Assembly (NCBI GenBank): GCA_000310025.1
Contig: FN649743.1
Location: 3,591,254 to 3,655,253 of the forward strand
DNA: 64,000 bases
Source: Ectocarpus siliculosus
Taxonomy: Eukaryota > Sar > Phaeophyceae > Ectocarpales > Ectocarpaceae
Reading direction: 5' to 3'
The position numbers and the translations under genes were made by a program. Position 1 is the stretch's first letter. Every line of letters begins with the position of its first letter. A model generated the notes under the pieces. The model did not search any database. It saw nothing but the letters and a program-made list of their open reading frames with translations, and was not told the DNA's origin. This document shows, piece after piece, positions 9,546 through 22,108 of this stretch.

Positions 9546-12500
9546 TTTTTTTCTTCTAACTCAACTATGACTTCATTTGTTCAGAATTCAAGTAGTGCGT
9601 CCAATTCTTCGTGCTGTCTTTATCCTTTTTTTCCAGTTCAAGTAGTGCGTTAAATTGGTAGTGCTGTCTTTCTTTATTCGCAGTTCAGCCGATAATTTTG
9701 TCGATTTTTGGCAGTTCTGAGTTCTGGATGTGTATCAGATAATGGAGGGGTACTGGGCACGGCGATGGGAAACAAATAATGGACCTTTACATCTCGTTAA
9801 ATCACACACGAACCTCCATCATGGGAACTCCACCTTCACGGAAAACTTAGCTGCCATCGGTGCCTACCTTCATTTTAACAACATCCTACACCCACTTTCA
9901 GAGAAAACATTGCCTTGGAATCGCTTAAAATATAGCGGGGGCGCGCAGAGCCCAAAGCCTTGTACACAGGTAGTTGCAAACACAGCAACGTCTTGCACAT
10001 GCCTAGAAACAGACCCATCATGGCCGATCGCCTCCTGTATGTGAAAGCACAGCAATACAGCAGGCCTGGTGCCCGCTCTCTGGCTCCACACCAAGGCATC
10101 TTGACGATGCGCTCCTCTTGCCGTTGGCAAATCGCACGTGACAAAAATATCGATGAACGAGGGAGTCTTGCTACAGCGACGGCAGCAGTAGCAGCAGCCG
10201 AGAGCGAAGGCGACAGGCGGTGGTGCTGTTGATGTGAGACTCAAAACGACATTGATGGTGTCTTCTGCCGAACCATGTCCGAGGGAGGGAGGCGAGAAGG
10301 AAACACAATACGAGCGCCGCCTCCAGCAAGCGAAACACGAGACATCGGATTGGCATCATGATAAAGTCTCCACAAGAGAGGATGGTTAGCGCTCCGTTTT
10401 TGCTGTGCTTCAACCCCTTCCCATACCACGCTGCCCGATGGGCTCCATCCAGTGTAGATGTGTGTCCGCCACCACTGGTCATTGATGCCGGCGGCAGAAC
10501 TGTTAGGTGCCGATCGTTTTGGCGGTACCGCTTGTAGCAGGGCGAGTGTGTTGACCGTTGGTGATACTTAGGCACTCCAGTGGCACTCCAGCGGAGAGCG
10601 CATTTGCACGCGTCCTGAGGATCCTTCCTGATGAAATTATGATCGGGAGCTGGGGTTCCCTCCCATGATTTCATCGGGAAGAAATATCCATCTGGTGTAT
10701 GTGGCGAATAGACCTTTTTTCCCGACATTTCAAACTTGATCTCCAGGAATTCCTTGGAATTTGGGCCCAATCACCGAAACCTCGAGTTTGAACTGTGCCG
10801 CCGTACGTCGCACCGTTAGAAAATGGTGTTCACTTTTTCCTACGCTATTGAAGATGTGCGTGTGTGCCATGTGGTGTGGACAATCACGAGCAATATCGGC
10901 GTCCGGGGTAAAGCGAACCCGGACTGCGCGATGCACGCTGCTGTGTGATGCACACACCTCTTTTCTACTGTACAGCAAGCAGGCTTTGTGCCCTTCTAGG
11001 TGTGTGTCACTGCAGGTTGCCGTGACACATCGACCGTGAAAACAGAACTGGTCGACGTGCACGGCCGCAAGACATGTATCTGCTATGCTGTCCCAAGCAA
11101 ATCGGCGTATAGTTAACACCGACTGCGGCGCGATACGCACAGCCTCCCACTGCTCAGCAAGCAACGCATGGGCCTATCTTCTTGTGTGTCACCGCAGGTC
11201 ACGGTGAGGCACATCGACCATGAAAGAGAACTCATCGCCATGATGAGATGAATGATCGCATGACATCATGCGGACTTGCTGATCATCGATCACGTTTCGG
11301 TACGCAGACCACAGCAAGGTTAAGATGTTAGTGTGATTATTAGCGACGAAAAAAAAACGAAAGAAAACACGTTCTTGAAAAAAACGCGTTCAGTCCGTTC
11401 TTGGTCCAAAACGAGACATGGCGTGGTGCTCTCATCTTCAACTGCTGCTGTTGGTGCTGAACATTTTTTTTCAATCACACATGTCAAACACGGAAACAGT
11501 AGAACCGAGTACAGCAGCAGAGCCAAGACTTCCAACGCGCTGATTCCTTCGGTTCCGCTGTCTATATGATACTCACTCCCGGCGCTGTGCAGCTTGGGTG
11601 CTACTCAAGAAGGTGTGTGAGAGACGTGTGCCACCTCACCAAAATGCCCTTGGAAAAAATGCGGCGAGATGATCTGTGTTTGGTCGAACACATCAACAAC
11701 GATCCACGGCACCACGCCGCAGTAGAGCAACAGGGCCTCCGACACGCTAGTTCTTTCGGATTGGGCATGTATATGATGCTGACCGTCGGCGCCGCTGCCG
11801 CCCTATGATTGTTGAGCTCGTCTACCTTTTGGACAGGTGTTGGTCAAAGAAGGGAGTCGCAACCGTGAAAAATCAGCCGGCAAACTGAAGAAATCGCAAG
11901 CAACACCCAAGGTTGCGACACTCTGCCCTGCGCCTGTTGCTGAAAACTAAAAACAGCAGGCCGGGTGGACGGGATCTTTCTAAGCGTTCCGTCCTTTGTG
12001 TCGGGTGCTGCTTATTGCGCTTTTACCGCTGCTCTATGGTGAGCAAAACCAAGTCAACCTGTTGTGTGCCGAGCACAGCGTGTTTTCAGCGAAGGAAACT
12101 TACTTTTTGCGATGACATTATAACAAACGAAAAAAAGCCGTTTTTCCCTTTGCCGTTGGGGTTGAAACTAAATAATTGGCCTCCGTTAATACTAGCCCTT
12201 ACAGTGTATGACAATCGGCCCGACGTGCTGCCAGCATGGGCGTATTGATACCACAAGAGGTGGAATGGAGGTAGTGCACAGGTTGCTGGCGATGCACGTG
12301 AAGGCAGACGATCGATATTCTGGCGCATCACGCACACAGGTAACCTTCCGTCTAGTAATTCAGCCTTGAACTGCAGTATCTTATAAGGGCGCATATCTGC
12401 TGTACACTGTGCGCATCGCGCAATCCTTGTTTAGCTTCACCCGGAATGTCGACTTTCTTCACAGAACTGAGTGTCACAGCAGATATGGCAATCTACGAGC

Positions 12501-15500
12501 ATCACGCAGCAGTTCATGTTTGTGGGTTCCAGACCTCGATACTTTGTTTTCACATCGATATTGCTCGGGCAGGAACAAAAACCACCTGGACAGATTTTAC
12601 TTGGCGTCCGCCAATCAACTGTCTCCATTTATCTTGGCGCCTATTTGTCGTGTCGTCGATTTTCGAGTGATTTTGGCATTTACGCCGCGATGTTCTAGGC
12701 ACAGCATTTACACCAACCAGCTCACAGACCAACACACATTAGCCGGCCGCCTGGGAGCTAGCTGCAACTGCCGCATTTGTACACGCCCACAGCAGGATAG
12801 TACCAGCAGAGAACACTCTGGTCTCTGTGTGTACGAAGTTTCGTAACGTCAACCCACGGAGTGTCAATGACGAGTACGCAGCAGCACCAGGAAGAGCTTA
12901 GAAACAGCGAGGAGGGAGATCACACACACACGCGCGCATATTAATATGGAGTTACAGCAGAAGCCCGCAGGGATCCGTGCATAATTCTATGCCTTCTGCT
13001 TGCCCGTCCTCTCGCCAGACCACTTCAAGTAACGTGATGACGATGACGATGATGATGATGCTCTGGCATATCTGCATCTGTGTGTTTGCTGCTTTCTTCT
13101 TCGTCCTCTTGGCTCCATCTAGGGTTCTTTGGCACGAACGACCCATAGTAAACAACAATTATCTCGTTGGTATGTTGAACAACCCGCGTGGCAGCATATC
13201 TGCACGATGATTGCTGCCGCGGTGACGACATATCTGCTCTGGCGTCTCCTTTACTGATTCAGTGAGGTGCAACATTTTGAAAGCGTGCGGCCCGCAGATT
13301 AGATGGGTTTGACACATGTATTGATTGGCGGGCTTCGCCCGCGTAATCAAACTCCAAAACATTGGTCCCGGTGCATTATTATTTGCCTATGCTCGTGCTG
13401 CACACGCCCCGGCGAGCTTCCTCCTAGAAATTCTGCCATGACCTGCAGTGCCGCACACATAGAAGGGTGAACTCCTGCCTGCTGTGAGCAGTGGGGAGGC
13501 TGTGAGTGTCGCACAGTCTGTGTTGCGTCTACATGCCAGACGTCGTTTTTTTGTATATGTACCTTTTGAAAAACACTGAGGTACAGTGTAAAGAATCCCT
13601 ACACTGCAGCAGTACAGTAAGTTCAACTCAAAAGCGGGCCACATTTATTTCTGCAATATTGACATTAGGTTGGCTCACCAACATCCCTTTCGGAATTTCT
13701 GTTGCTGAAGAAATTCAACAAGACGTTCCTTTTGAACACCAACTGCCGTCTCCACGCACTCCATCTACTTCCGAATTCAGGATATATCTCACGTGTTTGG
13801 CGCTACTTCGACGACAATCACTCAATGGACCGCAGTCGTGGAATTCAGGTGAAAAACGTTAGTGACAGTATGGCGGTACTGAACTTAAAAATATATATAT
13901 GACATTTGAAACAATCCGACAATTTTAAGTGTTTTTTTTCTTCATCTCTGCCGGGACAGCGTCTTTTCTCACACTTTCTTCAGCATGGCACTCAAAGAAC
14001 CCGTCGGTACATTTACCCCGTGGCGTGTCGGGCTCGCTGGACACCGGGGGTGCGCGTGATGGCCGCTCAAAATTCGCTGGCACTGGCTCCATTCCAAGGG
14101 GTCGCGATTCCGAACCAAAAAAGCCCCTCGAATGGAACGAACACTGCAAAAATAACTTTTGTTTTGCCCCGCGCCCCGTGCCACGCGCCCACACAGCTGC
14201 TGTGTTGTGTACGCACCCACTACACAGCAACTGGTGCAAAGGCAAGGATAGTAGTAGTGACACAACGGCATCGGAGCGACAACGCGGCTAGCTTTCGCAC
14301 GCTACAAGTGCATGCGTACCCTAGCGTGCTGCGCACGCCATACGCACGTGCTTCCACGCGTTTTTTTTCGGAACGGTTCTTAGAGTCCAAAAGGAAAATT
14401 GTTGACAATGGTCTGCACAAGCCACACACGTGATCCGCACACCATGAGCAACGCGGTACAAATTACAAGAGGGAGGGAGAGAGCGAGAGTAGCGGGTTAC
14501 AGCCGTACGATTTGCGGCAAAGACGCCGCTACCCTATGGTATTTGTGCTTGAAACTCACCACTCTACTGCTACACAGCGGACAGCACAAAAGTAGGGAAC
14601 GTCACCGGCTCCATTTTATTCCCGGTTACCCGCCGGGTATTTCGCAAGGTCGTTTGCCGAACAGATTAGATCCAGTGCAAAATGCCCAATCAACGCTCCT
14701 GAAACTGGTCGCTTGCGTCACCAAACCTCTGCAAAACTCAACTCTACTTGTCAACAACACCAAGGCGCACCAAGCGCACTCCACAAAACCCACACAGCCA
14801 CCGAATCACCAGCAAAGGGTCATGTGCCCTACGCTGGCAGATCGAGAGCAAGAGTACAGCCCACCAGTTGGAGCAGCAGCGCACACATAGGTGTTCATAC
14901 AGCAGCAGCAGAGTCGGAACATATGCACATGATGAGAGCAAAGGAAAATAGACCGAAAAAAATCGGGAGTCAACAGAGGCCGATCTTGGAGCTGTTTCTA
15001 TCCGTTCTACCGCCGCTCACAAGCTGCCACAGGCGGTCCTGAGCATATGCGCCGCTAGCCCTGCTCACACTGATTCTCGGAAGGTCTCAGCTTTGCTCGC
15101 CCTCGACGAATTGGTCTCAAAACATACGCGAGCGTGTTTTCGAAAAGGTTGAAGTTGGACCCTTGAGCCAGAAAATTGTGCTGCTGGACAGCAGCGCGTG
15201 GTTGAAATGTGCCAGGCGCACAGCGCGGCTGCTGTGTGCGTTGTGTGCGTCTCTCTGCAGTGGACAAAGTTTCTTGTTCTGTTTTTTTCCATGGACGCAG
15301 CGACCTTTTTTTTGTATTGGCATGCTGTTTTGCAAGTCAAAAGCTGTCCAAGAGTGCCGATACGGCGTTTCAAATTTCTCGGCCGTAACAGCTTAGAACG
15401 GGATGCGGTTTCTTGTAGTGTGTGAGCAAAACCCAAAGGAAGAGATCACACGGTTCAGTTTTCCGAGCTCGAGGGAGAAAAGACGAGCACTGAGCTAAAA

Positions 15501-17033
15501 TTCAGTAAAAAACGTGTGTTCTCGGTCTTCCCGGGTGCGGACAAAAAATCGCAACCGTGTGATTCCTAGAGTATGATCTGTACACAGGTGTTGTAAAGTA
15601 CGAAGTGCCAACTCTCCACCTGGAGCCAGCATTTCCGTTGTTAGATCCGGTTCTCAATCCAAGATAATAAAAATTCGGCCACCGAGTCAGGAAAAAAAAG
15701 TTTTTTTTGGCTGGTCGTTGTGCCGTTTTTTGCTGGTCGTTAGCGGCCTAATCTCGAGGTCTAACTGTAGTGGCACTGTTCAGGGTCTAAAAGCCCATCA
15801 ATAGTGCCCAGCAGACTCTATTGAGAACTGTTCGACTTGAGAGATCAGCGCTTACGCTTTGCGGGGCTGACAGAGTACCAAACGAACGGCATACGGATCA
15901 ATCGTGAGGGGGGCGACACGGGCGGGGTCCTTTAAGTTTCGTGAGGCTCCTAGCCTATCGAAAACACGGCTTTGGTCACATTAGTAAGTTGATGGACCAG
16001 ATATATTTGTTGCATCATTGTTTTCTTCCCACAACGCACACACGAAGGTAGTGATCGTTGTGGGTTTTGTTTTAACCGTACACCGTGCTGCCCGATCAAA
16101 AGGCACCTCCCTATGCTACTCTAATTAAAGACAGACCCGGTTACAACAGACGAATATTGCATGTGCCCACCAAGGCTACTACTTTGCACACGCGTTCGTT
16201 TCGAAGTGTTTTCATCCTTTTCCTTGTATTTACCACCATACTCAAGTTTTTTCATCCTTGTCCGTGTATTTTCCACCACTACTCTCGTCAATAACATTTC
16301 CACTATTTGCGAGGAAAATCATCTGGCTGGAAACTCTTGTGCCCTTCAACGCCATCTCGTCTCCTGCATCATCACTGCTATCCTTCGCTATTTCCTTTCT
16401 ATCTTTCGTTACCAACCACCATCCTTCCTTTTCACCCTCCCCACCACACATCATTTTGAAATCCCAACATTTCGGCTGAATTGGACCGTGTGGTCGAGTT
16501 TGGTCAATCGATAAACCATGACATTTGAAGACGTCACGACTTCGTACAGGCAGAAAACGAGCTGTACTTGTAGCTCGAAGGTAAACCGTCTCCGGATTGG
16601 TGTGGTAGGCCCTGAGGCGAAAAAAAGGCTGTGTGTGTGATCTGAACCGGCACTGTTGAGGCTGTGTCAAGAAAACTTAGCGGCACTGTTCAACCGGACT
16701 ATTTCCGGGACACCTACTGCTGTAGCTCATCCTATTAAAAGTGTACCGAAAATCTTCCAAGTCCCCGCGTTGTTCTGTGCTATTGGGCATGTTGCTGTAT
16801 TACCGTCTTTGGTTATCCGCGAAAGCTCAGACGTCAGGTTTCTCGAACCGCACAAACTGGCGTTTCCCGTCTCGGTCATGCACATCGTACTTCCATCTTA
16901 CCGTCCATACGCGCCTCTATTAAACTGTTGGTTTTTCTCTTCGTAAAATGTCTTGCCATCGGACCCCGCCGCCCAGGGGGGACTTAATGCCTTAATAGTA
17001 CACACACACATCGTCAGACCATCGTTAGCTGTG
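9546..17033. other. Long gene-poor stretch
   Basis: I see no supportable gene in these 7.5 kb. Open frames are scattered and overlapping on both strands. Notable content: a copy of a dispersed repeat at 15823-16115, and a two-copy repeat at about 16207-16285 (ttttcatcctt-tcc-tgtattt units). CG- and CA-rich simple sequence lies around 12930. The upstream exon of the EsV-1-7 gene should lie in the 3' part, but I could not locate it. Confidence 0.4.
15823..16115. repeat. Dispersed repeat, copy A
   Basis: This 293-bp block matches 27300-27605 in the same orientation. Shared runs include gcggggctgacagagtacca, aacgaacgg, cctatcg-aaacacggct and gctgcccgatcaaaaggcac. Homology starts at gag-actgttcgactt and ends at aggcacctc-ctat. 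The copies differ by many substitutions and short indels. Family unknown; no coding capacity seen. Confidence 0.75.
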
Positions 17034-17107
17034 AAACCTTTGCGATCCCTTTCACCAATGTCTTGCTGTTCGCAAACGTACTCCGTCGAATTCGACTCTT
17101 TTCACAG

Positions 17108-19077
17108 GCGTGGTCGGCACCAAGAAGAGAATTCGATGCTCCACGCACAAAACGGAAGGATTGGTGAACCTTGCCCACAAGACATGTGCCCAGCCAGGCT
17201 GTACTACACTGTCGACGTATGGCTACGAGTCAACTCTTGGACGCAAGAACGCGGAGTACTGCGCAAAGCACGCCCTTCAGGGGATGATTTGTGTCACCAA
17301 CAGGAGATGTGCCCATCCAGCCTGTCTCAAGCAGCCGACGTATGGCTCGACAGCAAGTGGTAGGCCTGAGTATTGCTTTGCTCATCAATTGGAAGGGATG
17401 GAAGATGTGCGGAACAAGAAAAGGTGTGGCCACCCAGGTTGCAGCAAGCACCCCAGACGCGGTGTTGCCGGCAGCAAGATGCCTGAGTTCTGTGCAAAAC
17501 ACGCGAAAGAAGGAATGGTCGACGTGCACTACAACTGCAGGCACCCAGATTGCCCCAAACAACCGAGCTATGGTGTTGCCGGCTGCGAAATGAAGGAAGC
17601 ATTGTTTTGCAAGCAACATGCCAAGGAAGGGATGGTCTGTTTGGATACTAAGGTTTGCCAGCACCAAGGTTGCAACACGAAGGCCTGCTATGGGACTTAT
17701 GGCAGCAACCAAAAGAAGTTCTGCGGGCGACACGCGGAGAAGGACATGGTCATGTGCACAAGGAAGTGCACCAAGCCTGGTTGCGATGCACTGAGGTCTT
17801 TCGGAGCAGCTGGCAGCAAAACACCGCGATTCTGCGCACAACACGCAAGTGAGGGGATGGTCGATATCTCCAAGAGCAGGTGCGTGCAACCAGGATGTTC
17901 TCTCGTGGCGGCGTTCAGCGTGGCTGGCAGGGCAAAGAGGGAGTTTTGCCGTCGTCACGCGAAGGAGGGAATGGTAAGAGTCTCCAGGAACAAGTCCGAA
18001 AGGGTATGCGATCGCGCCGGTTGCATAAGTCATGCACGCTGGGGAGTTCCTGGCAGCAGGGACGCCAAGTTTTGCCGTCAGCACGCGGAGGTAGGAATGA
18101 GGAGCGTTTACCGCAAGAGTTGCCTCCACCAAAACTGCACGAAGTCCCCGTCGTATGCCGCACATGGCAGTAAGAAGGCACAGTTCTGCGCGAGACACCG
18201 CGGGGAAGGAATGGTCAACGTTTTGAGCAGAAGGTGCGTCTCTCCAGGTTGCTCCGGATCCGCGAGCTTCAGGGTGGTCGGAACGAAAAAGGCTCAATTT
18301 TGCCCCACCCATGCGGGGGAGGGGATGGAGGATGTGAGAAAGGACACGTGTATCCACCCGGACTGTTTTGCACGAGCAAAATTCGGCGAGGCAGGTGGCG
18401 AGAAGGCGGAATATTGCAAGGAGCACGCGGCGAAGGGAGCGGTCGACGTTGTTGGTAAACGATGCCTTCACCCGGGGTGTATCAAATGGCCATCCTATGG
18501 CCCTGTGGGGAGTAAAAGGCCGGAGTTCTGTGGACCGCATGCCACAGAGGGGATGGTGGCGGTCAGAGGGCTGAGGTGCAGTCATCCATTGTGCAATGAA
18601 TGGCCATCGTTCGGAAGGGCAGGCAACAAGAAGGGTGAGTTTTGCGGGCGTCACGCTACCGAAGGAATGGTCCGTATCCGTCGGGAGAGATGCAGCTCGC
18701 CGGGTTGCACCCTGCTGGCGGTTTTCGGCGTTCGTGGTGCCTCGAAGGCGGAGGTCTGCACCCGGCACGCCAGCGATAAACCCTGGATGGTTCGAGTGTT
18801 CCGCAAATTTGGCTCCCGCAATGGTGGGTCCATGCCGGAAGTCAAGGAAGCCGGAGAAAATGTCAAAGCGGAACTCTGCGACGGGGATGTCGCCTCAGAG
18901 GCAGGCATTGACGAGCACGATGTCGCGGAGAGAAGGCCTGAGGTGGCACCGGTCCCTCTGGACGGCTGCAGGTCAACACGAAGCAACCCAGTTTTGACTC
19001 CACCCTTCATGGGCTGCGGAAAAAGACGAAAGATGATGGACGCTACGTCGACGTTACCAACGACAGGAATATTGTGA
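17108..19077 (+). CDS. EsV-1-7 domain protein with 14 complete repeats (last exon)
   Basis: The exon encodes about 656 residues ending at TGA 19075-19077. From residue ~1 to ~560 it is a head-to-tail array of EsV-1-7 repeats: C-X4-C, then 16 residues (19 in the first, 18 in the fourth) containing a YG/FG-V-G core, then C-X2-H and a G-M-V-x-V linker. I count 14 complete repeats plus a first partial one that supplies only C-X2-H. That missing half must lie in an upstream exon, and a good acceptor (ttttcacag) sits at 17107, giving phase 1. The last ~95 residues are non-repeat, acidic then basic. The family is cysteine-rich and presumed metal-binding; its best known member, IMMEDIATE UPRIGHT of Ectocarpus, controls early sporophyte development, and the name comes from a phaeovirus gene. 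The molecular activity of this paralogue is unknown. Confidence 0.93.
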
Positions 19078-19887
19078 TAAACACGTTCGAGGTGCAGTCA
19101 CTCAGGGAGCGCGACGATCTACTCTTTTTTCCTAGAATCTTGCGGCGTTGTACGTGCTCATGAATTTAGGCCTGCGTGAAGGCCGGTAGCTAGGTTTCAT
19201 TCATTTAGACAGAAACCAGAATGTCGTGGTGGAACGCAAGCACTTACCGGTACGACAGCGTTAGCGTTGCTACGTAGTGTAGTTATGGTACGAGAGAGGC
19301 AAGGTAGACGCACGATTCATGAGCAGCGAAGCAGCGTGAGCAGCTTGGGTTCTCTCCATCATGTGTGCTTTTTATTCAGAGTGGTAATTTGTGAGGTAGA
19401 AGGAAGCGCCTTTAGGAATTTTGTTCGCCACACCCTTGCCCGACCGCGTCGCCAAAAAAGCCGATCTCGACCTGCACGGCGCGCACGGCTCGCAACATCT
19501 CGAGTATTCCTCGATGGTGCGCCCCAAATCGTGTCCAGTCGCCAAGTTTGATCGACATCCGCGTGCAGTAGCGTGCGTCACAAGTGTGCGGCCATGCGCG
19601 CTGTTTCTCTCTCGTCTTCACTGGTTCGCCGTCGCTTATTCCCCTTTAAGGAAGATTCGAACTTCATTGTCAACTTGCTTGGCAGAAATCAACAGACCGC
19701 CGATGTCGACCAACCGTGCACATTTATTTCGCGATATGTTGAGTTTGCGTCGATAGGGCATATCGCGAGCCATGCCCCCTCGCCGGCGTTCACTCCTCCG
19801 CGCGCAGCAGCAGACACAACAAATGCGAGGCCAGTAATTTCCTCGTCTTACCACTTCGCCGTCTTGCTGTCGCTCTTCTTTTGATCT
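19078..19887. other. Spacer, probable 3' region of the EsV-1-7 gene
   Basis: No gene seen. The first few hundred bases probably include the 3' untranslated region of the preceding gene, since brown algal 3' UTRs are long. Short frames on both strands have no recognisable content. Confidence 0.35.
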
Positions 19888-20175
19888 GGGAGCATTTCGG
19901 AAAAAGTGAGTATCTCGCCTTCTCGTAAGTTCTGAAAACATGATACTTTTTCGTCCCTTCCTATTACTGAAGAAATATCTCGGAATATACGAATATTGTT
20001 TGGAGGCGGGCGGCGGGCAGCTTGTAGTCAGGGAGCATTTCGGAAAAAGTGAGTATCTCGCCTTCTCGTAAGTTCCGAAAACATGATACTTTTTCGTCCC
20101 TTCCTATTACTGAAGAAATATCTCGGAATATGCGAATATTATTTGGAGGTGGGCGGCGGGCAGCTTGTAGTCAGA
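19888..20175. repeat. Near-identical tandem duplication, 144-bp unit
   Basis: Two adjacent units (19888-20031 and 20032-20175) begin gggagcatttcggaaaaagt and end in cggcgggcagcttgtagtca. They differ by only a few substitutions (for example ttctgaaaa against ttccgaaaa, and gaatattgtt against gaatattatt), so the duplication looks recent. Confidence 0.85.
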
Positions 20176-20360
20176 AGCGCAGAGAAGAACGGTTGACTCA
20201 AGACCTTGGTACCATTATCGAGTGCGCCAGGAATGCTAGCCCATGAGCAGCAGAAGGGGGGCCGCCCCTCTGCCAATAGATACCACAACTGATACACGAA
20301 ACCCCCTACTAGTACATGTCCGTAGATCAGCATCGAGCGCTGAGTACCCCGCAAACAACT

Positions 20361-20725
20361 ATGAGGTTGGTCGGTGGGGCTTTCCGGCCCTCTCGCTCAA
20401 TGAATTTTGAATAACTCTATCTCCCTTCTCCATTTTTTGTAGACATGTTTCGGGAAAATTGGATCTCAGGTTGTTGTTGGCCGGTGGGGCTTTTCCGCCC
20501 CCTCGCTCAATGAGATTCTTCGGAGAATGAATCTATCTCACTTCTAAATTTTCTTATAGAGTATTGTCGAAAAATGTGGGAAGAAAGGAATCATCTCAGG
20601 TTGTCGGCCGGTGTGACCTTCCGCCCGCGTCGCTCAATGAATTTCGGAGGAACAAATCTCACTTCTCCTACCTCCTGCTATCGCAGAGTAGTTTCGGGAA
20701 AAAAATGGAATCTCAGGTTGATGTA
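20361..20725. repeat. Three-copy tandem repeat, about 110-125-bp unit
   Basis: Three diverged units share aggttg, gccggtg-ggctttccg, tcgctcaatgaattt, ctatctcacttct and tttcggg-aaaatggaatctcagg in order. A smaller repeat, ccatcaggacgatctaca, follows twice at about 20779 and 20830. Confidence 0.7.
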
Positions 20726-20910
20726 TCGCAACAACACCACAATGTACAACCAAACTCGTCAGGGCGGGCGCGATTGTAGCCCATCAGGACGATCTACACC
20801 GCCTCAGGAACGACAGCCGAGTATCAGTCCATCAGGACGATCTACAATAAAACATTGACGACCAACCGCGGAGTCAGCCGTCAGGCCGAAGATCAGATCT
20901 AAGGGCGATA

Positions 20911-21162
20911 TCAATCCCACCCAAACCGCACGCCGCGGAAGGGCGCATCCATCAACCCTTCGGGGAGAACTTCTTCAACATCGTCACCGGCGAGGAAGTT
21001 ACAGTAGTAGTCCTTGTTTATGTTGTTCTTGGCAAGTTCTTGGTGGTAATTAGTGTTGGTGTGGTGGACGTTCGGTACTCTACGTGCTTGGCCTGTGGTC
21101 AAGGAATCCGTCCGTTTCAAGGTATTCCTGGGGACCCCTCTTTGCCCCTGTTCCTTCTTCAT
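20911..21162 (-). CDS. Small hypothetical protein, 83 aa
   Basis: An ATG-initiated open frame of 83 codons on the minus strand. It has no low-complexity runs. The C-terminal part (YYCNFLAGDDVEEVLPEGL) has a mixed, protein-like composition unlike neighbouring random frames. I do not recognise a domain. It could be an exon fragment of a larger or decayed gene; no splice sites were convincing. Low confidence that it is a real gene. Confidence 0.2.
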   Translation of the reverse strand: MKKEQGQRGVPRNTLKRTDSLTTGQARRVPNVHHTNTNYHQELAKNNINKDYYCNFLAGDDVEEVLPEGLMDAPFRGVRFGWD

Positions 21163-21921
21163 GTCCGCTGTCGATCGCGCGAAAATCCTGCTGCTTAAGT
21201 GTTACCCAAAAAATAATACGGTATCATCATAGAAAACAGCTTGAGACAGGCAACGCCGACGCTACTCGTCGCGTTGATTTTTCACCATCAATCCTAGAAC
21301 ATCGAATCATGCATTTTTGCGGCTTTATGCCGAATCTGGTGCCTTTCTTTCTGTTAAGCGTGACATCGGGTCTATATATCGTATGCACGCAACTACTATA
21401 ATACGTGTCTGCGATTGATTGCCCGCAACTTGGTTGCATATAATATAGTCTTCGATTCTGGCTACACGGTGTGCGTGCGCTAGGTGTAGTAATCAAGCAA
21501 TTAGTACTATGTAAATAACCAATACAACGACATGCAAACCAAAGACGTATGTATGTACAAAAAAAGTCAATTAATTGGGGAAGCAGCCGTTGGCACACGG
21601 CTATCTACTACGTGATAAATCAACGCGACGAGTGAGTATGGTCGGCGGTGCCTGTGTGAAGTAGACTACTATTGTTTTAGCGGGTTCAATTAATAGCTGC
21701 ACATTGAGTGTACTGCGTTGACAGATCACGGCCCGACGGCGGATGGATGTAAACAAAAAATAAAACAAGAGTAGCTACTTCGGGAACCCGATATAAATAT
21801 ATATATATACATACATACATACATACATTGTCGTACTGAGTGGGAGACCGGAGCGGTTTTTTAATATGAAGACAACAACAACAACAACAGTCACAACAAC
21901 AGCAACAATACATTGGTCACC
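21163..21921. other. Spacer up to the LTR retrotransposon
   Basis: No gene seen. The last 140 bases hold simple repeats: (ATAC)n at about 21805-21831 and (CAA)n at about 21869-21910. The LTR element inserted immediately after them. Confidence 0.45.
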
Positions 21922-22108
21922 TGTTTGGGTGCGGTAGCCCGTCAGAGGCCGAAAGAGAAAGAAGGTTGACTCAAGACCTTTGTTGATTAGAGAGTGAGAG
22001 ACATGCGGTAGGCAAAACCATCGCCATGCAGCATGCCCATCAACACATTTCATCCGCGTACCCCCCGGAGGCCCCATAGACAGTATACTCTGCCGAGCAC
22101 CCCAAACA
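21922..22108 (-). repeat. LTR (3' end of element)
   Basis: A 187-bp direct repeat, TGTTTGGG...CCCAAACA, indistinguishable by eye from 26297-26483. Because the element reads on the minus strand, this is its 3' LTR; the adjacent purine tract supports that. Confidence 0.9.

Noticed and set aside
10171-11164. Two overlapping minus-strand frames of 199 and 144 codons
   Set aside because: No domain, no convincing splice sites, and the frames overlap each other. A decayed mobile element is possible but not supportable.
17230-18768. 512-codon minus-strand frame opposite the EsV-1-7 gene
   Set aside because: Produced by the regular repeat on the other strand; no domain and no splice context.
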